A DNA stretch of 6,605 bases. It comes from CAYWNA01 sp964459305. GTDB taxonomy: Bacteria > Planctomycetota > Planctomycetia > Pirellulales > Pirellulaceae. Both the position numbers and the translations under genes were made by a program. The stretch lies in the NCBI GenBank assembly GCA_964459305.1, contig CAYWNA010000430.1, forward strand, positions 1 to 6,605, written 5' to 3'. The notes beneath the pieces were generated by a model. It was not told the origin of the DNA and did no database searches. It saw only the letters and a list, made by a program, of their open reading frames with translations. Positions 1 to 6,027 of the stretch are shown here, in pieces. Position 1 is the stretch's first letter; the number at the start of each line of letters is the position of its first letter.

Positions 1-2
1 GA

Positions 3-207
3 AAACTGCTGTGGGTGCAGGAAGGCGGTCGCCGTAGCGGCATCAGCGCCCACGTTATGTGGTTGGACGGCAAACTCCGCACGAACTCCCATGTGCTGGA
101 CACGCTCACTGGCCAGGTTCAAGACCGTTACCTCACTGGGTCCAGCGGCTGCGGCCCCGTGACGGCCTCGCCCTACGGGTTCTACTCCCGCCACTCCATT
201 TTCTATG
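3..207 (+). pseudogene. Fragment of a PQQ-like beta-propeller (quinoprotein-type) protein
   Basis: The frame starting at base 3 is open from the window edge and reads as one blade-like unit: LLWVQEGG, then SAHVMWLDGKL, then VLDTLTGQ, RYLTGSSGCGPVTAS and YGFYSRHSI. Alternating short beta strands, a D-x-x-TG-type blade motif and the GCG-x-V-x-AS stretch are typical of the PQQ-binding-like repeat proteins that are abundant in Planctomycetes, where a cysteine-containing segment of this kind precedes 'gs..lf.r'. The similarity stops near base 205, and the following sense moves to another frame with an unrelated family (DUF1552). No start or native stop is present. The left side may continue outside the window. 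The propeller assignment rests on motif likeness only. The existence of a formerly coding segment is more certain than its family. Confidence 0.45.
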
Positions 208-494
208 AAGCCGCGTATCAGTCAAACCGATCGCAAGAAGCTGGACGAGTTCTTCACCACCGTCCGCGAGGTGGAACGGCGCTTGCAGAAGTCTGAATCA
301 TGGCTCGACACGCCCAAACCCGACGTCGCCGTCGATCCGCCCGTCGATCCCCGTTCTCGCTCGCAGTTCATCGAACGGATGCGGAACGTATTCGACATGG
401 CCTATCTGGCTATGAAGACCGATTCGACACGCATCGTCACGTTCAACGTTTTCGAGCAGAATGCGGTCGCGATCGAAGATGTCAATAACGGGTA
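205..494 (+). pseudogene. DUF1552 protein fragment (internal/C-terminal part)
   Basis: Frame 1 reads TDRKKLDEFFTTVREVERRL, then WLDTPKP, then DPPVDPRSR, then a helix with FIERMRNVFDMAYLAMKTDSTRIVTF. This order (D-x-x-KLDE..VREVE-R, W-L-x-x-PKP, M-x-x-M-x-D-x-x-x-LA-x-x-TDSTR) is the signature of the C-terminal half of DUF1552 proteins. These are secreted planctomycete/acidobacterial proteins of unknown function, often encoded with DUF1549/DUF1553-type cytochrome proteins. A full protein is around 400-470 residues; only about 95 are left. The N-terminal half, signal peptide and the usual His-rich end are all absent. A TGA at 160-162 closes the frame upstream, and the sense changes after about base 494. 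An ATG at 205 exists but is inside the domain and has no convincing ribosome binding site, so this is a remnant. Confidence 0.75.
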
Positions 495-767
495 TCGTTT
501 TGGGCCAAGGCCAAGAACGAATCGCCGCGGGTGAAGGTCACCTGGGACCGGCTTGTCGACTCGCCCGAGCAGACCGTCAAGCCGTCCTGGTTCTCCGGCC
601 AACGGCACTACACGCTGCACGAACTGTTCACGTTGTGCGAATACCTGGGCTGTGAGCCGTGGTACGTCCTACCGGGTACACTGTATCCGGAAGAAATCGA
701 CGTGTTCATGGAGTACGTGGGCGCCCCGCCCGACGTGGGCTACGGGAAGTTCCGCGCCGCCCAAGGG
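489..767 (+). pseudogene. Glycoside-hydrolase-like (alpha/beta)8 fragment
   Basis: The frame opens after a TAA at 486-488. It reads FWAKAKNESPRVKVTWDRL, then HYTLHELFTLCEYLGCEPWYVLPG, then LYPEEIDVFMEYVG and YGKFRAAQGH. The pattern 'TLHE(F/L)..LCE.LG.EPW..LPG...PEE...(F/L)MEY.G......G..RA..GH' matches the barrel region just before the acid/base strand of secreted GH-A-like glycosidases of the arabinofuranosidase type. In those proteins the next segment would be PW-x-x-x-F then a GNE motif. That catalytic segment is missing: directly after GH the reading runs, in frame, into reverse-transcriptase sequence. No start codon with a ribosome binding site is seen, and GTG at 531 lies inside the domain. 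The exact GH family cannot be named from this piece. Confidence 0.5.
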
Positions 768-830
768 CACGCGGATGACTTTGTCGTCGTGTGCGCGAGC
801 CGCCAGGAGGCAAAGGCAGCCTTGGCTTCG
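768..830 (+). pseudogene. Short reverse transcriptase fragment (group II intron-type, ADD motif)
   Basis: In the same frame as the preceding glycosidase piece, the sequence reads ADDFVVVCASRQEAKAAL. This is the catalytic motif of reverse transcriptases, (Y/x)ADD followed by a hydrophobic strand and the 'C.S..EA..AL' helix. The form is closest to group II intron-encoded or related bacterial RTs (R-Y-ADD-F-V-V/I-x-C). The usual Tyr before ADD is His here, contributed by the GH end of the upstream fragment. Both catalytic Asp residues remain. Only about 20 residues are recognisable; no fingers, thumb, maturase or HNH region follows. It cannot be functional. The match is short, so chance resemblance is possible, but the motif is specific. 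Confidence 0.45.
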
Positions 831-887
831 AGGCACGGCGAACGATTTCGCCACGAACTTCTCGACGTGCATCATGCCGGGCATTGC
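831..887 (+). other. Unassigned short segment between RT fragment and promoter
   Basis: After the RT-like helix ends, none of the six frames gives a recognisable family. Frame 1 could read GTANDFATNFSTCIMPGIA before a TGA at 889-891. That could be one more gene scrap, but I cannot name it. Confidence 0.3.
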
Positions 888-916
888 GTGACAACCTACC
901 GCCTCTCGGATATCAT
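888..916 (+). promoter_or_regulatory. Candidate sigma70-type promoter of the ceramidase-family gene
   Basis: GTGACA at 888-893 matches the -35 consensus at 5 of 6 bases. TATCAT at 911-916 matches the -10 consensus at 5 of 6. The spacer is the ideal 17 bases. Transcription would start near 923, leaving a leader of about 30 bases that holds the GAGGTG ribosome binding site (942-947) before ATG 953. The match is by eye, and planctomycete promoters do not always follow this consensus. Confidence 0.45.
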
Positions 917-952
917 GCGGTTTTTGAACCTCTTGCACACCGAGGTGTTTTC

Positions 953-2317
953 ATGTCGCAGCCAAGTGTCCGCGCGAGTTGGCGCCTGCCGTTCTTTCTT
1001 GCAGCGGTTTCGACCGCCTTGTTCGCAAAGCAATCAGCAGACGGTGCGGAACTCACCGTTGGTGCGGCGGAGACAGTCGTCACGCCGATTCTGCGTAGCC
1101 CCATGGCAGGCTACTACTTTGATCGCGAAGCCGAAGGAGTTCATGACGACTTGATGGCAAAAGCGATCTTGTTCCGGCAGTCGGGCAAGACGGCCGGACT
1201 CGTTGCATGCGATTTGATCCAGCTGCCGCGGGAGGTTGTGGACAAGGCGAAAGCTCTGGTCGAAGATCGCACGGGCATACCTCCCGGCCGTCTGATCCTG
1301 AGCGCCACCCATGCCCACACCGGCCCACGGAACGAGGCAAGCTACGACGATTGGCTTGTGGAAAAAATTGCCGACACCGTTCAAATGGCGGCCGCTCGCA
1401 TGGTGCCGGCCCAAGTTTCGTTCGGCGTGGGCGAGGAGAAGCGTTTGCCCTATCACCGGCGTTTTTGGATGAAAGACGGGACCCTTCGAACGAATCCCGG
1501 CAAGCTGAATCCGGACATCGTGCGGCCTGCCGGCGGGATCGATCCCTCCGTTCCCGTCTTCGTCGTTTCGCGGCTCGACGGCTCACCGCTGGCCATCGTA
1601 GTGAACTACGCGCTCCATCTGGATACGGTTGGAGGGACTTCCATCTCTGCTGACTTTCCCCATTATCTCTCCTCGATCTTGGGCCGAGTGATGGGGCCGG
1701 AGACGTTCACACTCCACACCACGGGAGCTTGCGGAAACATCAACCACTGGGACGTTCACAGCGAGGATCCCCAGCGCAGTTTCGCCGAAGCCGAGCGCAT
1801 CGGCACGATGTTGGCTGGCGAGGTGCTGAAGGTGACGACATTCGCCGAGCCCGTGGCTGTCGATCGAGTCGACGGACTGATCGAGGATGTCGAGCTGCCG
1901 CTGAAATCCTTTACGGAGGAAGAACTCGCTAAGGCGCGCGAGATCGTCAAGATCCCCAATCCACCCGACGTGGACTTCGTCCTTGACCGAGTCTGGGCGC
2001 TTCGAGCGCTGGAAGTCGCCAGCCGCAAGCAGCCGACCATGTCGACGCGCGTACAGGCGATCTGCGTGGGTGACGTGGCGCTGGTTGCCGTGCCGTGCGA
2101 ACTCTTCTACGAATTGGGACTCGACATCAAGCGAAAATCGCCGTTCTCCCACACCGTGGTCATCGAACTGGCCAACGACAACATCGGATATGTTCCTCGA
2201 CGAGAGGACTACGACAACGGCGGATACGAGGTCGTCAACAGTCGATTGGCTCCCGGTGACGGCGAGAAAATCGTGGAAACGGCTCTCGGCTTGCTCAAGA
2301 GATTGCGCCGGCAGTGA
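953..2317 (+). CDS. Secreted neutral/alkaline ceramidase-family protein
   Basis: The protein has 454 residues. ATG 953 follows GAGGTG by 5 bases and gives a signal peptide (hydrophobic RLPFFLAAVSTALFA, residues 11-25, with a likely cut near 28-32). The mature protein opens with LTVGAAETVVTP, the usual start of the neutral/alkaline non-lysosomal ceramidase N-terminal domain (PF04734). Family metal-site features are all present: THAHTGP with His120 and His122, YALHLD with His222, PCELF with Glu383, and NDNIGYVP with Tyr413. Ceramidases hydrolyse the amide bond of ceramide using a zinc ion and a Ser in GDVSPN. Here the equivalent segment (258-266) is G-A-C-G-N-I-N-H-W, so that Ser is Asn. At 454 residues it also lacks the C-terminal beta domain of the true ceramidases (about 650-700). 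It is therefore best called a ceramidase-fold zinc amidase-like protein of unknown substrate. It is probably the first gene of an operon with the esterase 80 bases downstream. Confidence 0.85.
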   Translation: MSQPSVRASWRLPFFLAAVSTALFAKQSADGAELTVGAAETVVTPILRSPMAGYYFDREAEGVHDDLMAKAILFRQSGKTAGLVACDLIQLPREVVDKAKALVEDRTGIPPGRLILSATHAHTGPRNEASYDDWLVEKIADTVQMAAARMVPAQVSFGVGEEKRLPYHRRFWMKDGTLRTNPGKLNPDIVRPAGGIDPSVPVFVVSRLDGSPLAIVVNYALHLDTVGGTSISADFPHYLSSILGRVMGPETFTLHTTGACGNINHWDVHSEDPQRSFAEAERIGTMLAGEVLKVTTFAEPVAVDRVDGLIEDVELPLKSFTEEELAKAREIVKIPNPPDVDFVLDRVWALRALEVASRKQPTMSTRVQAICVGDVALVAVPCELFYELGLDIKRKSPFSHTVVIELANDNIGYVPRREDYDNGGYEVVNSRLAPGDGEKIVETALGLLKRLRRQ

Positions 2318-2397
2318 AGCGATCGGGGGTTTGCTGCTCTTGGCGTTCATCACCAACGTTACATTGGCGGAAAGGACTCACCACTCAGGAGATCAAC

Positions 2398-4386
2398 ATG
2401 ACACACGTCCAACGAATCATCTGCATCGGTCTGTTGTGCGCAAGCGGGGCGCTGACGAGCACGGCACGCGGGCAGTGGACCACGATCTATGGTGCGGCTC
2501 GGGAGGAGGCGCGTCAGGTATCCAGTTCTTCCCTGGCCGTACCGCTTTCGCCGGCGCAATGGGACGCGACCGTCTCGCAGCGGCGCGAGATGTGGCGCGA
2601 GATGCTCGGACTATCACCCTCGCCGCCGCGCACGCCATTGAAAGCTGCGATCACTGGCGTGCTGGAACGTGGGGACTATGTGGTCGAGAAGATTCACTTC
2701 CAGTGTCTCCCAGGGGCTTACGTGATCGGCAACATATATCGTCCGGCCAAGTCCGAGGGGCGGCTACCGGCGGTGCTGTACTTGTGCGGCCACAGCAAAG
2801 GGAAAGTGAATGCGCCCTACCAGGCCAACCCGCGCTGGTTCGGCCAGCACGGATACGTCGCGCTGGTGCTGGACCCCATCCAGCTTGGCGAGTCGCAAGG
2901 ATTTCACCACGGGACATACCGGGAAGAGAATTGGGATTGGCCCAGCCGAGGCTACACACCGGCCGGGACGGAAGTGTGGAACGCCATGCGAGCTTTGGAT
3001 TACCTAGAGACGCGAGCGGACGTCGACGCCGATCGGATGGGAGTCACGGGACTGAGTGGCGGCGGCGTCATTTCCTGGTGTTTGGGAGCCGCAGATGACC
3101 GTGTCAAGGTCGTGGTTCCCGTTTGCCAATCCGGCAGCATCGAACACGTTGTCACGGATCGAGCCACCGACGGCCACTGCGATTGCGCATTCTGGATCAA
3201 CTACTACCGCTGGTGCTGGCCCGATATCGGTGCCCTGATCGCTCCTAGATCACTGCTGATTGCCTCCGGCTCAGAAGATATCTTGTGGCGTCCCTACGGG
3301 TACCGCGACGTCGCTCACCGTATCCGGCATCAGTACGCTGCGTTGGAGGCCGACAGCCACTTCGACTTGGTCGAAGATTTGACGCCCCATGGTTACACGC
3401 CGAAGCTCCGCCGCGCGATATTCACTTGGTTCAATACCCATTTGAAGAACGATCCGACGCCGGTCACGGATGACGTTACCGACTTCGTGGAACCGGAGGA
3501 AAACCTGTTGGTGTTCGACGGCAAGCTGCCGGAGCAGGACGAGATGCGTCAAATCGACAAACTGCTGGTGCAGCGGTCGGAGTTGCCGGCAATCACGGAC
3601 GAGGCCGCGTGGCGTGCGCATCAAGAGACCGCGCTCAAACGGCTGCGAGAGACCACTTTTCGCTACACTTTGTCGGATCGCGCTCCGCGGCAGCGGGCGT
3701 TCCGGTCGGATGGCGGCGACAAAAGTGGCAACACATTCGCCACGCATGAAATCGACAGCGTCGACGGGATGACCATCAGCGTCCGAACCAAGCGACCGCA
3801 AGAGGCCGAGTGGCCCATCCCAACGCTGGCCTTTGCGGTGCAACCAGACGCGCGCAGTACCTTTGCGGGTGGTGGTTCTTCTCGGCCCCGCATCCCCGGC
3901 GAGTTCGCGACGGCTGCTGTCGAGGTGCGCAACACCGCTGCAACATCGATGGGCCCCGGCTATCTGTGGACGGCGCGGCGAACCTATCCGCTGCTGGGAG
4001 AAACACTGCCCGAACGTCAGGTTAGCGATTTGCTCGCCGCCGTCGCGCTCATGAGGCAGGAGCCAGTGACAGGACCGCTGGCCGTGTATGGTCAGGGCTA
4101 CACGGCGTCGCTGGCCATCTACGCTGCGCTACTCGATCCACAGATCACCGAGATCGTACTCGCCGACTGCCCCACCAGCCACGAGGACCCGGAAACACCG
4201 GAGTATCTGGGCGTGCTTCGCATAGGCGACCTGCCTCACAACCTGGCCCTTGCGTATCCGCGCACCATTACGTTTGTCGGGAAGATGCCGGAAGCGTACA
4301 AATGGGCACAGCAAGTGTACGAGAAGCTGGGCGCCGGTGACCGCATTCGGGTCGTTCGTAGCGTGGGAGATTGGCGCCCGCAATAG
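2398..4386 (+). CDS. Secreted two-module alpha/beta-hydrolase, acetyl xylan esterase-like
   Basis: The protein has 662 residues. ATG 2398 is chosen because AGGAG (2387-2391) lies 6 bases upstream and residues 5-24 form a signal peptide (IICIGLLCASGAL core). A GTG at 2314 overlapping the previous stop would add 28 unlikely residues. The first hydrolase module (about 75-350) carries LYLCGHSKGK (oxyanion side), LDPIQLGES, the nucleophile elbow GLSGGG with Ser220, SEDI with Asp294 and PHGY with His331. That is a complete Ser-Asp-His set in the layout of Abhydrolase_7/acetyl-xylan-esterase-type proteins. The second half (about 440-650) resembles another hydrolase core, but its elbow position reads YGQGYTAS, without the GxSxG serine, so it is probably non-catalytic. 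The likely role is deacylation of polysaccharide or another ester in the periplasm or outside the cell. The substrate is not shown by the sequence. Confidence 0.82.
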   Translation: MTHVQRIICIGLLCASGALTSTARGQWTTIYGAAREEARQVSSSSLAVPLSPAQWDATVSQRREMWREMLGLSPSPPRTPLKAAITGVLERGDYVVEKIHFQCLPGAYVIGNIYRPAKSEGRLPAVLYLCGHSKGKVNAPYQANPRWFGQHGYVALVLDPIQLGESQGFHHGTYREENWDWPSRGYTPAGTEVWNAMRALDYLETRADVDADRMGVTGLSGGGVISWCLGAADDRVKVVVPVCQSGSIEHVVTDRATDGHCDCAFWINYYRWCWPDIGALIAPRSLLIASGSEDILWRPYGYRDVAHRIRHQYAALEADSHFDLVEDLTPHGYTPKLRRAIFTWFNTHLKNDPTPVTDDVTDFVEPEENLLVFDGKLPEQDEMRQIDKLLVQRSELPAITDEAAWRAHQETALKRLRETTFRYTLSDRAPRQRAFRSDGGDKSGNTFATHEIDSVDGMTISVRTKRPQEAEWPIPTLAFAVQPDARSTFAGGGSSRPRIPGEFATAAVEVRNTAATSMGPGYLWTARRTYPLLGETLPERQVSDLLAAVALMRQEPVTGPLAVYGQGYTASLAIYAALLDPQITEIVLADCPTSHEDPETPEYLGVLRIGDLPHNLALAYPRTITFVGKMPEAYKWAQQVYEKLGAGDRIRVVRSVGDWRPQ

Positions 4387-4392
4387 TGTCGC

Positions 4393-4409
4393 GGTTCGCT
4401 CCGCGAACC
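4393..4409 (+). terminator. Short hairpin after the esterase gene
   Basis: GGTTCGC (4393-4399) and GCGAACC (4403-4409) form a perfect 7-bp GC-rich stem with a TCC loop, starting 6 bases after the esterase stop. No T-run follows, so it is not a classical intrinsic terminator. It could be a weak terminator, an mRNA-stabilising hairpin or a small dispersed repeat. Confidence 0.4.
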
Positions 4410-4450
4410 AAACGTGTTGCTACTCGTTCCCAAAACCGTTCGGAGCTATC

Positions 4451-5227
4451 ATGTTGAGCCCACACTTGATCACGTTGCTTTTGTCGCCATGCGTTTACGG
4501 GCAGAACGAGACCATCCTGAAGAACGGCGGATTCGAAACGGCTGCGGAGGTAACTGTCGGAGCTGATGGGCTTTTGCATGGCTGGAAACTGGCTCAGCCG
4601 CCTCGGATCCCCAAACCTTGGTCGCTCAATACGGCGTACCCTGGCGAGCTTGCCGTGTGCCGATCGGAGCCGAAGGGGCCGGGCGCTCACGCCGGGCAGC
4701 AATTCATCCGCATCACGGCGGAGAGCAGCAGGACGGCGCATCTCTACCAGATGTGCCAAGGGCTGGAATCGGGACGGTGGTATCGGGTCTCCGCTTGGGT
4801 ACGCGGTGGGGCCGTTTCTCTCACGTTTTATGAACACTTCCAGTCCGGAAAGATCGGGGGCCAGAGCGTGGCACAGTCTACGTCCGCCAACCAAGACTGG
4901 AAGCTGATGGAGGGATTTTACCGTCCGCCGGCCGACGGCTATCTCCGCTCGGCGGTAGCCCTCGCGGTGCCCCCCAAGCAGAGCGTTGACGTGGATGACG
5001 TGTCGATCACGCCGATCGTTCTGCCCAAGATGTCGGCCGATGCCGAAGACATCACACTGGAAACCGATACGCTGCGACTGAAGATCTCACCCCTGGGAAT
5101 CCTTCGGGAGTTTCGCTGCAAAGCGTCGGGCAAGGACTATGCGGTCGACGGAACGCCTTTTCCCGTCTTGCGTCTGACTCGCCGTGGTGAGATCGTTGGC
5201 AAATCGAAACGGCCTTTCAGGAGGTAG
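4451..5227 (+). pseudogene. Truncated secreted protein with CBM-like domain
   Basis: ATG 4451 has GGAG at 4442-4445 and starts a signal peptide (HLITLLLSPCVYG, residues 5-17). The mature part begins NETILKNGGFE, the usual opening of a CBM4/9-type carbohydrate-binding jelly roll. The domain runs to about residue 189, with SGRWYRVSAWVRGG (108-120), DWKLMEGFYRPP (149-160) and a closing VDVDDVSITPI (179-189). A second beta-rich region starts at about 200 (ITLETDTLRLKISPLG) as in large secreted glycosidases or lyases. It is cut after PFPVLRLTRRG (to residue 246). The last dozen residues and the stop at 5225-5227 come from IS4 DNA read in the wrong frame. The missing part probably held the catalytic domain, so the family cannot be named. 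It sits 64 bases after the esterase gene on the same strand and was probably part of the same secreted carbohydrate-active set. Confidence 0.7.
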
Positions 5228-5658
5228 CGGAAAGTCTCGAAGGCGAGATCAAAACGTTGGGTTATCCCAAAGCAGCGTTATTCGGCTTCTGCATGGCGTT
5301 GGTTACGTACAACCTGCTATCCGTGGTGCGTGCCGCAGTCCAAGCCGTACACGGAAAAGAGGCGGCGAGCTGGCTTTCGACCTACTACATGGCGCATGAA
5401 GTCGCGAGCACTAATATCGGTATGTCCATCGTTCTCGAAGGTGCTTTCTGGAAAAACAAATATGCGAAGCTCACACCGACACAAATGGCGCACGAGCTCA
5501 AGCGGCTTGCCCGAAACATGCGGCTCACCAAGTACAAGAAAGCCAAATGGACTCCAAAGAAGAAGCGGAAGAAAAAAGAACTCAAGGAACCACCGAACCA
5601 CGCATCGACTTTTCGCGTGCTCCAGGAATCACGGAAGGCAGCAGCTAACGCCGCATGA
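5191..5658 (+). mobile_element. 3' remnant of an IS4-family transposase gene
   Basis: From GAT 5191 the frame reads RWQIETAFQEVAESLEGEIK, then YPKAALFGFCMALVTYNLL, a helix-rich stretch, and a Lys-rich tail (KKAKWTPKKKRKKK) ending at TGA 5656-5658, about 155 residues in all. R-WQI-E fits the R(3)E part of the IS4 YREK signature and holds the catalytic Glu, which would be the third acidic residue of the DDE triad. The 'YPKAALFGFC.ALV.YN.L.VV.AA' block and the basic tail are typical of the IS4 C-terminus found repeatedly in Planctomycetes. The N-terminal two thirds, both DDE aspartates and the left end of the element are missing; a TGA at 5188-5190 stops the frame just before the homology. It is inactive. 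It is richer in Lys/AAG-AAA codons than its neighbours. Confidence 0.82.
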
Positions 5659-5863
5659 AATGATAGCTACAAACTGCTGCCCCGAAGACCGCATCTGGTT
5701 TCGCCCATTTTCAACAGCAATCAGAGTCTTTCTTGTTCGCTTGATTGGATTCGGAAGGTTTGGAGTCTGGGGGTCGTGGTTTTCGATGAACTCACGGCGG
5801 GGTGCCAGTTCATCGCGAATGAGGACGCAAAGACTTGGTTCTTACTCTTTTGAATGAAAGTGT
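5659..5863. other. Non-coding region downstream of the IS4 remnant
   Basis: No gene is recognised here. Base composition is visibly less GC-rich than in the flanking genes. The transposase frame stays open for 64 more codons after its stop (5659-5850, closing at TGA 5851-5853), but the translation shows no known family and has no start codon. The right end of the IS4 element should lie in this stretch, though I could not define its inverted repeat without the left end for comparison. Confidence 0.5.
5784..5815. repeat. 9-bp inverted repeat (hairpin)
   Basis: CGATGAACT (5784-5792) and AGTTCATCG (5807-5815) are perfect inverted copies separated by 14 GC-rich bases, which could themselves pair as GGC/GCC. 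No T-run follows. It could be a bidirectional terminator-like hairpin, a transposon sub-terminal repeat or a protein-binding site. Confidence 0.55.
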
Positions 5864-5926
5864 TTCAACCTGTATGTCTCACTGGCCAACCTTTATGTCT
5901 CAGATTTCAACCTTTGCGTCTCACAC
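5864..5926 (+). repeat. Three tandem 21-bp repeats
   Basis: Units start at 5864, 5885 and 5906, exactly 21 bases apart. The first 19 bases follow the consensus TTCAACCTTTATGTCTCAC. Unit 1 has G for T at position 9, unit 2 starts GC and ends G, and unit 3 has GC for AT at positions 11-12. The core AACCT...GTCTCA is the same in all three. A degenerate inverted copy (TGAGGACGCAAAGACTTGG) lies at 5820-5838. Two helical turns per unit suggests an array of protein-binding sites on one face of the DNA. That would fit either a transposase-binding end of an IS element with multiple terminal repeats (IS21-like organisation) or an operator array for the gene at 6028. Confidence 0.65.
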
Positions 5927-5974
5927 CAATCCTGCCTTCCCGATCGTTGCATCGGGCTGCTGCGAATCATACAC

Positions 5975-5996
5975 TAATACACGAATCTGTGTATTA
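5975..5996. promoter_or_regulatory. Perfect palindrome, possible operator of the FGE-domain gene
   Basis: TAATACAC (5975-5982) and GTGTATTA (5989-5996) are perfect 8-bp inverted arms around a 6-base centre, ending 31 bases before ATG 6028. An AT-rich 22-bp dyad in this position is typical of a dimeric repressor site. A weak promoter guess overlaps it: TTGCAT at 5947-5952, 17 bases, TACACT at 5970-5975. The palindrome is certain, its function is inferred. Confidence 0.5.
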
Positions 5997-6027
5997 CGCG
6001 GTGATGTTACTCCAGAGGAGAACCGAC

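Noticed and set aside
1583..2356. A long minus-strand open frame opposite the ceramidase-family gene
   Set aside because: It is the antisense shadow of a gene with clear family motifs. The translation has no recognisable domain.
2314..2397. An upstream start (GTG 2314) for the esterase overlapping the ceramidase stop, and a signal-peptide-like stretch (GGLLLLAFITNVTLA) in another frame of the gap
   Set aside because: ATG 2398 has a well-spaced AGGAG and its own signal peptide. The extra residues from 2314 look non-protein-like. The other-frame stretch has no start codon and runs into nonsense.
4393..4409. A classical Rho-independent terminator
   Set aside because: The stem is perfect but only 7 bp, and no T-rich tail follows. 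It is kept only as a low-confidence hairpin.
5659..5853. A 64-codon open frame continuing after the transposase stop
   Set aside because: There is no start codon, no recognisable family and no ribosome binding site. It is probably chance in a non-coding IS flank.
5854..6027. An earlier start (ATG 5854 or 6004) for the FGE-domain gene
   Set aside because: It would translate through the 21-bp repeats and the palindrome and bury the signal peptide. ATG 6028 has a clear AGAGGAG site.
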